A stretch of 9,763 nucleotides of DNA from Cytophagaceae bacterium UBA6715 (lineage in GTDB: Bacteria; Bacteroidota; Bacteroidia; Cytophagales; Spirosomataceae). Position 1 is the stretch's first letter. The number at the start of each line of letters is the position of its first letter. Location: positions 1-9,763 of the forward strand of contig DKIP01000091.1 of assembly GCA_002454335.1 (NCBI GenBank), given 5' to 3'. The position numbers and the translations under genes are program-made. Under the pieces are notes generated by a model. That model was not told where the DNA came from. It ran no database searches and worked only from the letters and a program-made list of their open reading frames with translations. Of the stretch, positions 6,027 to 9,763 are shown piece after piece.

Positions 6027-7013
6027 TTATTCAAATAGATCTCCGAGTAAAGGTCTCCACCATTTGCCGCCTTCTTCCAACTGATAAGCGCCTTTCAGTG
6101 CATGCTTGAGTACGGGTAGAAAACGAAAAAGTCGGTTAGCCGGAAGGTTAGCACGCATGCGGTAAAATGCTTCACGGCGAATTAACGCATGGGTGATTTC
6201 ATCATTTACATTATTTTCTGCCTCAAAGTGTTTTAGGAGTGCATGTGCAATATCTGCTTTTTTACGAAGCGTACAAAGTTTCTCTTCTCTTGACCTTGTA
6301 AATCGCTGCATTAGGGAAACGCGCGCCGGTTTACTTTTGAAGCCTACTTGTTGGTTAGAATGTTCGCGGTATTGAATTAAACAGGTATTAATAAAGCCAA
6401 TTTGGTTTGCCATGCTTAAGTTGAGCGCAATCCAACCGTCGTGTATGAGTTCTTTGGTAATATTCGGTACGGCGCCGATTTTGGCTAAGGCACGTTTTTT
6501 AACGGCTAAAGCTGCACCGGTTACCACATAACCTTTTAAGAGTATGCGGAAGGAACCTCCTGCATTCCAAAGACCCTGGACTTCTTGTGTAAATTCTATC
6601 TGTTCAAAAGAAGTCTTCCCGGTCGGAAATCCGGCTTGATCAATCATGGTCGCATTTGAAAAAACGGCTTCTTGTTCTGGATGAGCTGTGAGATATTCTA
6701 CAATTCGTTCCACTTTCTCAGGCATCCACACATCATCTTGATCACATAGAAATATCAAATCGCCCTGACATAAAGCCATGCATTTCTCGAAATTCTTGCT
6801 GCTACCTAGATTGATAGGATTACGATGAATATGTACAGGAAACGTAACTTGCTTGCTATAACGATCTATAATTGCGAGCGTTTCATCCGAAGAACCATCA
6901 TCACACACGACCAATTCATGAATGGGCATGCTTTGTTGTTTGATGGATTCCAATTGTTTCGATAGGAACTCCGCACCATTAAATGTGCACAATGCGACGG
7001 ATATTTTCTGCAT
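6027..7013 (-). CDS. Glycosyltransferase family 2 protein
   Basis: Predicted cytoplasmic inverting GT-A sugar transferase using a nucleotide sugar, probably for cell-surface polysaccharide or LPS; donor and acceptor are unknown. Of 328 residues, the N-terminal two-thirds is the catalytic domain: ISVALCTFNGAEFLSKQLESI (4-24), VVCDDGSSDET (35-45, nucleotide-binding Asp pair), NLGSSKNFEKC, the metal-binding DQDD at 91-94 in LIFLCDQDDVWMPEKV, and HDGW at 191-194, where the Asp is the expected catalytic base. The arrangement resembles rhamnosyltransferase-like GT2 proteins, but I cannot fix the sugar. The C-terminal ~100 residues are basic and helical without obvious membrane spans. It lies between rsmG (11-nt gap) and the DUF5672 gene (2-nt gap). 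Unlike most genes here it has an AGGAG in front of the ATG. Confidence 0.9.
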   Translation of the reverse strand: MQKISVALCTFNGAEFLSKQLESIKQQSMPIHELVVCDDGSSDETLAIIDRYSKQVTFPVHIHRNPINLGSSKNFEKCMALCQGDLIFLCDQDDVWMPEKVERIVEYLTAHPEQEAVFSNATMIDQAGFPTGKTSFEQIEFTQEVQGLWNAGGSFRILLKGYVVTGAALAVKKRALAKIGAVPNITKELIHDGWIALNLSMANQIGFINTCLIQYREHSNQQVGFKSKPARVSLMQRFTRSREEKLCTLRKKADIAHALLKHFEAENNVNDEITHALIRREAFYRMRANLPANRLFRFLPVLKHALKGAYQLEEGGKWWRPLLGDLFE

Positions 7014-7021
7014 AGACTCCT
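7014..7021 (-). promoter_or_regulatory. Shine-Dalgarno-like AGGAG before the GT2 gene
   Basis: On the minus strand the 11-nt rsmG-GT2 gap reads TTTAGGAGTCT directly before ATG, so AGGAG (7021-7017) sits only 3 nt from the start codon. Such motifs are uncommon at Bacteroidota starts and this spacing is tighter than optimal, so its function is uncertain. Confidence 0.35.
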
Positions 7022-7024
7022 AAA

Positions 7025-7657
7025 TTACATCGGAACGTAAACCAGTTTTTTGGTATCAAAAAAATCTTCTTTGAAGTAGGTCGTCAGGTCAGTTACCTTC
7101 ACCTTTTTTCCTAATTCCGCAATCTCTTCCGTTAATTCGCCTCCTTTTAACAGTAACAAACCATTCCGTTGTGTATGAAAATGATTTGGGCTGATTTTAT
7201 TTTTTACCCAATAATAGAAAGGGGTGAGGCGTGTCACGGCTCTACTTACGATAAACTCAAAATCCTGATCGACATCCTCTGCCCGCATGTGTCTCGCTTG
7301 AACATTGCTTAATCCCAATGCCGCTGCGACGCCTTCTACCACTTTGATTTTCTTACCAATGCTGTCAACAAGTAAAAATTGAGTCTCAGGAAATAAGATG
7401 GCCAATGGAATGCCCGGAAAACCACCTCCAGTCCCTACATCTAATACTTCTGTTCCAGGTCGAAAAGGGCGAAACTTAGCGATTGCTAAGGAATGCAATA
7501 CGTGATGCAGCATCAAGTTCTCAATGTCCTTGCGTGAAACCACATTGATTTTTTCGTTCCACTCCTTATACAAGGGTACAAGTTGGTCGAATTGTTTTTC
7601 TTGCTGTTCCGTTATTTCCGGAAAGTATTTTTTGATTAATGCTGCGTTCATTTCCAT
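7025..7657 (-). CDS. rsmG: 16S rRNA (guanine(527)-N7)-methyltransferase RsmG
   Basis: Class I SAM-dependent methyltransferase that adds the N7 methyl to G527 (E. coli numbering) in the 530 loop of 16S rRNA; its loss causes low-level streptomycin resistance in other bacteria. The 210 residues are normal length. Seen in order: the NVVSRKD segment (38-44), LHHVLHSLAIA (50-60), SAM motif I VLDVGTGGGFPGIPLAI (71-87), the acidic strand end LLVDSIGKK (Asp98), the RAEDV motif and SRAVTRL (138-144), then KGG (171-173). The start is ATG at 7657; a second ATG two codons in is also possible. A TACCTTTG promoter box ends just 7 nt before the start, so a message from it would be nearly leaderless. It lies 35 nt after the TPR gene and heads the GT2-DUF5672 pair. 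It is not beside mnmG as in many other bacteria. Confidence 0.96.
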   Translation of the reverse strand: MEMNAALIKKYFPEITEQQEKQFDQLVPLYKEWNEKINVVSRKDIENLMLHHVLHSLAIAKFRPFRPGTEVLDVGTGGGFPGIPLAILFPETQFLLVDSIGKKIKVVEGVAAALGLSNVQARHMRAEDVDQDFEFIVSRAVTRLTPFYYWVKNKISPNHFHTQRNGLLLLKGGELTEEIAELGKKVKVTDLTTYFKEDFFDTKKLVYVPM

Positions 7658-7664
7658 GTAATAA

Positions 7665-7672
7665 CAAAGGTA
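7665..7672 (-). promoter_or_regulatory. Bacteroidota-type -7 promoter box TACCTTTG just upstream of rsmG
   Basis: On the minus strand TACCTTTG (7672-7665) is a perfect TAnnTTTG match, followed by TTATTAC and then the rsmG ATG. Initiation at the usual distance downstream of this box would fall at or within a few bases of the start codon. I see no TTG/TTTG at the -33 distance. It lies in the 35-nt gap after the TPR gene and could give rsmG-GT2-DUF5672 expression independent of rng. Confidence 0.45.
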
Positions 7673-7692
7673 CGAATTTCCACGGTAGCTCC

Positions 7693-8919
7693 TTATTTCC
7701 TTTTGCGTCGAGCTTTCTTCGCCTCAGCAAGTAATTTTTTAGCTTCGATGTGTTGAGCTGATTTCTTTTCTGCCTTATCTAAGACTTCTTTGCAATAATC
7801 TACGGTCTGATCATAGTCGTTTTCTTGAAAAGAAATTCGCGCTAACCCAAGTACAGATGCCCAGTAATAGCCCGATTCAAAGGAATCCGTTTGCTTGCTG
7901 AAATCCATGCATTGCTGGAAATATTGTTTGGCTTCCGGTCTGTTTTTGTAGACATACAATTGATAATAGCCCAAAATATAACTCGCATACCGACCGGAAA
8001 CAGCTTCATATCCCACTTGATGTTGAGCTATTCGATTCAAAATTTCTTTGGATTGCTCCATGGCTTCATCCATCCGTCCCACGATAAATGCCGCTCGGGC
8101 ATGGTAGCGATGGAAGAATGGATTATCGGGATAGTTTTCGTGCGTGTATTTCGCTAGGTCATAGGATTTATCGCTCATGTTTTCCATCGCGTAAATCTGC
8201 AAGAGAAAATAGCGCGCCTCTGTACGCGTATAAAATGCTTGGTAGCTAACTTTTTCGAGTTGGGCCACCCCTTGCATTTTGTTTGCTTTGGGGAATAACC
8301 AAAGAACGGGTCTTAAGAGCGGAAAATTCTGTTTGATGAAGTGGTAATAGTAATTGTATAGACCATCGCCAAACATCAACTCCGGACTAAAATCCGCAAA
8401 ATTACGGGAGTATTCGAGGTATTTTAAGGCGTTTTTTGCGGCCAATGTTGCTCGTGTCCAATTCTTGCGTTCTGCATGTAATCGGCCTTTAAATCCATAA
8501 GCCGCCGCCATAAAGAATGCCGCTTCTGGGTTTTCTGTTTCATCCCAAATCTTCTCCGCTTTGTCGATGCTACTATCCATGTACTCAATCAAGCGGTCGT
8601 CATATACCTCATTGCCTGTATTCGGTACAATTTTCCACCATTGCATGAGGCCCAAAAGAAAATCGGGAAGAGGATGGTTCGGGTATTTAACTTTCAGGTA
8701 ATTGAATTCGCGTTCCGCTTCAGGAAAGTGGAAATTGTACATTTGATTGATGGCCGTGGTGGCTTCAATCTGTACTTCAGAGGTGAGTAGGAGCATGCCT
8801 TTGGAGCGCTCTTTTTCAGCATCTTCGGTTAACTTCCACCATTGGCCTTCTGCTTGAAAGGCCAATGGTAGCGTTAACACAAATAAGAAAAGTATCCTAA
8901 GATGAGATTTCAATTGCAT
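7693..8919 (-). CDS. Secreted tetratricopeptide-repeat protein of unknown function
   Basis: A 408-residue exported protein that I do not recognise as a named gene. It has a signal peptide (about 1-26, KSHLRILFLFVLTLPLAFQAEG) with no lipobox Cys, then a helical solenoid with TPR-like pairs, e.g. MYNFHFPEAEREFNYLKVKYPNHP (60-83), NPFFHRYHARAAFIVGRMDEAMEQSKEIL (about 256-284) and ARISFQENDYDQTVDYCKEVLDKA (about 370-393), and a very basic tail (KKARRKRK). A striking aromatic stretch at about 173-200 reads FGDGLYNYYYHFIKQNFPLL. This glycine-aromatic block and its position recall the middle of IML2/TTC39-type TPR proteins, but that is a weak impression. The start is fixed: an in-frame stop lies just upstream, and the first 23 nt overlap the 3' end of rng, with GGAG touching the ATG. 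Translation is therefore likely coupled to rng. It is presumably periplasmic and possibly a scaffold. Confidence 0.8.
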   Translation of the reverse strand: MQLKSHLRILFLFVLTLPLAFQAEGQWWKLTEDAEKERSKGMLLLTSEVQIEATTAINQMYNFHFPEAEREFNYLKVKYPNHPLPDFLLGLMQWWKIVPNTGNEVYDDRLIEYMDSSIDKAEKIWDETENPEAAFFMAAAYGFKGRLHAERKNWTRATLAAKNALKYLEYSRNFADFSPELMFGDGLYNYYYHFIKQNFPLLRPVLWLFPKANKMQGVAQLEKVSYQAFYTRTEARYFLLQIYAMENMSDKSYDLAKYTHENYPDNPFFHRYHARAAFIVGRMDEAMEQSKEILNRIAQHQVGYEAVSGRYASYILGYYQLYVYKNRPEAKQYFQQCMDFSKQTDSFESGYYWASVLGLARISFQENDYDQTVDYCKEVLDKAEKKSAQHIEAKKLLAEAKKARRKRK

Positions 8920-9763
8920 CTCCGTTTTGGTTTAAGAATTTAAATTCTGTAATGCCAAACGAGGAGTCTTCCATGATGGAAATCCAGGTTTTGTATTTAA
9001 AAAACCAATTCATTCGAATGGATGGGAATCCTTTCGTGAAATATGCGTGCAAGAATGGATGAACCAATAATGTCAATTTCTTTTCATTTTGTTTCAATAC
9101 CAAATGATCAACATGCTGGGCAATAATCTCAGAAACCGCGATACTCGCTGTAATCGTTCCTGTACCCCCACAACTTGGGCAAGTTTCGTGCGTGGAAACG
9201 TTCATCTCTGGACGTACTCGTTGGCGCGTAATCTGCATCAAGCCAAACTTAGTCAGGGGAAGTATGGTGTATTTCGAACGGTCGCCACGCATCTCATCGC
9301 GCATGATATCTTGAATCAATTTGCGATTTTCCGCCTTCTTCATATCGATGAAGTCGATCACGATGATTCCGCCCATGTCACGTAAACGTAATTGGCGTGC
9401 AATTTCTTTCGCTGCTTCGCGGTTAACACTCAAAGCTGTCGCTTCTTGATCTTCCTCCGAATTCGATTTGTTGCCTGAATTGACATCAATCACGTGCAAA
9501 GCCTCGGTGTGCTCCACGATCAAATAGCCACCACCGGGTAAAGATACCGAGCGGCCAAAAAGCATTTTTAATTGCTTTTCGATGCCTACTTGTTCGAACA
9601 ACTTCGTTTTGCCTGTATGTAGTTTTACGATTTTCTCTTTCTCAGGAGCGACGTTGTGTACATAGTCTTTCGCTTCGTTATAAAGGTCTTGGCTATCTAC
9701 AATCACATTGTCGAAATCATTGTTTAATAAATCACGCAACATGGATGTCGCCCGACTCATTTC
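8897..9763 (-). CDS. rng: Ribonuclease E/G family protein, C-terminal part (5' end outside window)
   Basis: Endoribonuclease acting in rRNA maturation and mRNA decay, cutting single-stranded AU-rich sites. The frame stays open to the last base of the window, so the gene begins beyond the right edge; 288 codons are visible of an expected ~500 or so. A Met codon at 9760-9758 is internal, not the start. Counting from that Met: the DNase I-like catalytic part has HVIDVNSG (Asp92) and GGIIVIDFIDM (Asp136), equivalent to the two Mg-binding Asp residues of E. coli RNase E (303 and 346). The Zn-link follows as TCPSCGGTG (Cys184, Cys187), which joins protomers in the family. The protein ends about 100 residues later, with no long disordered degradosome scaffold, so it is RNase G-like in size. 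It overlaps the TPR gene by 23 nt and is the most upstream visible gene of the minus-strand run. Confidence 0.95.
   Translation of the reverse strand, partial: EMSRATSMLRDLLNNDFDNVIVDSQDLYNEAKDYVHNVAPEKEKIVKLHTGKTKLFEQVGIEKQLKMLFGRSVSLPGGGYLIVEHTEALHVIDVNSGNKSNSEEDQEATALSVNREAAKEIARQLRLRDMGGIIVIDFIDMKKAENRKLIQDIMRDEMRGDRSKYTILPLTKFGLMQITRQRVRPEMNVSTHETCPSCGGTGTITASIAVSEIIAQHVDHLVLKQNEKKLTLLVHPFLHAYFTKGFPSIRMNWFFKYKTWISIMEDSSFGITEFKFLNQNGDAIEISS

Noticed and set aside
1..9763. Mobile element, CRISPR array, toxin-antitoxin or defence system
   Set aside because: No transposase, integrase, regular repeats, small two-gene toxin modules or nuclease/helicase cassettes are seen. All substantial frames are explained by the genes listed.

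Overview
This window looks like a chromosomal segment of a Bacteroidota bacterium, most plausibly a Cytophagales-type freshwater or marine lineage. That is an inference from protein style, an enolase followed directly by a DivIC-type gene, AT-rich leaders mostly lacking Shine-Dalgarno sequences, and two copies of a TAnnTTTG -7 promoter box typical of this phylum. It is mostly core genome. I see no insertion sequence, phage, CRISPR array, tRNA or rRNA.

Layout from left to right. (1) Positions 1-510 carry the C-terminal third of the cofactor-independent phosphoglycerate mutase gpmI (+), followed by a small hairpin. (2) Positions 612-1271 encode a NeuD/PglD-like sugar O-/N-acyltransferase (+) with its own promoter box. 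It ends in a compact bidirectional terminator (1271-1300) shared with the convergent unit. (3) A minus-strand pair follows: enolase (2903-1626) and the divisome protein DivIC/FtsB (1619-1302). They are 6 nt apart in the same reading frame, and divIC starts with GTG. (4) Positions 3036-3746 (+) encode a secreted rhodanese-thioredoxin fusion whose 3' end overlaps that of (5) an aldo/keto reductase (4698-3727, -). (6) An AT-rich 275-nt divergent spacer with a 15-nt palindrome leads to a small stand-alone LytTR DNA-binding protein (4974-5315, +). (7) The right half, 9763-5323, is one tightly packed minus-strand run: RNase E/G (rng, entering from beyond the right edge), a secreted TPR protein, rsmG (16S rRNA m7G methyltransferase), a GT2 glycosyltransferase and a DUF5672 protein.

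Functionally, gpmI and eno catalyse consecutive steps of lower glycolysis (3-PG to 2-PG to PEP) but lie in different transcription units. The right-hand run combines RNA-maintenance enzymes (rng, rsmG) with two probable cell-surface glycan genes, which look like an accessory tail on a core operon. Nothing here proves a new multi-gene system. The most interesting points are the rhodanese-thioredoxin fusion, the orphan LytTR gene beside a palindrome, the uncharacterised TPR protein co-encoded with rng, the shared TACCTTTGTT promoter element with almost no leader at rsmG, and the in-frame eno/divIC junction.
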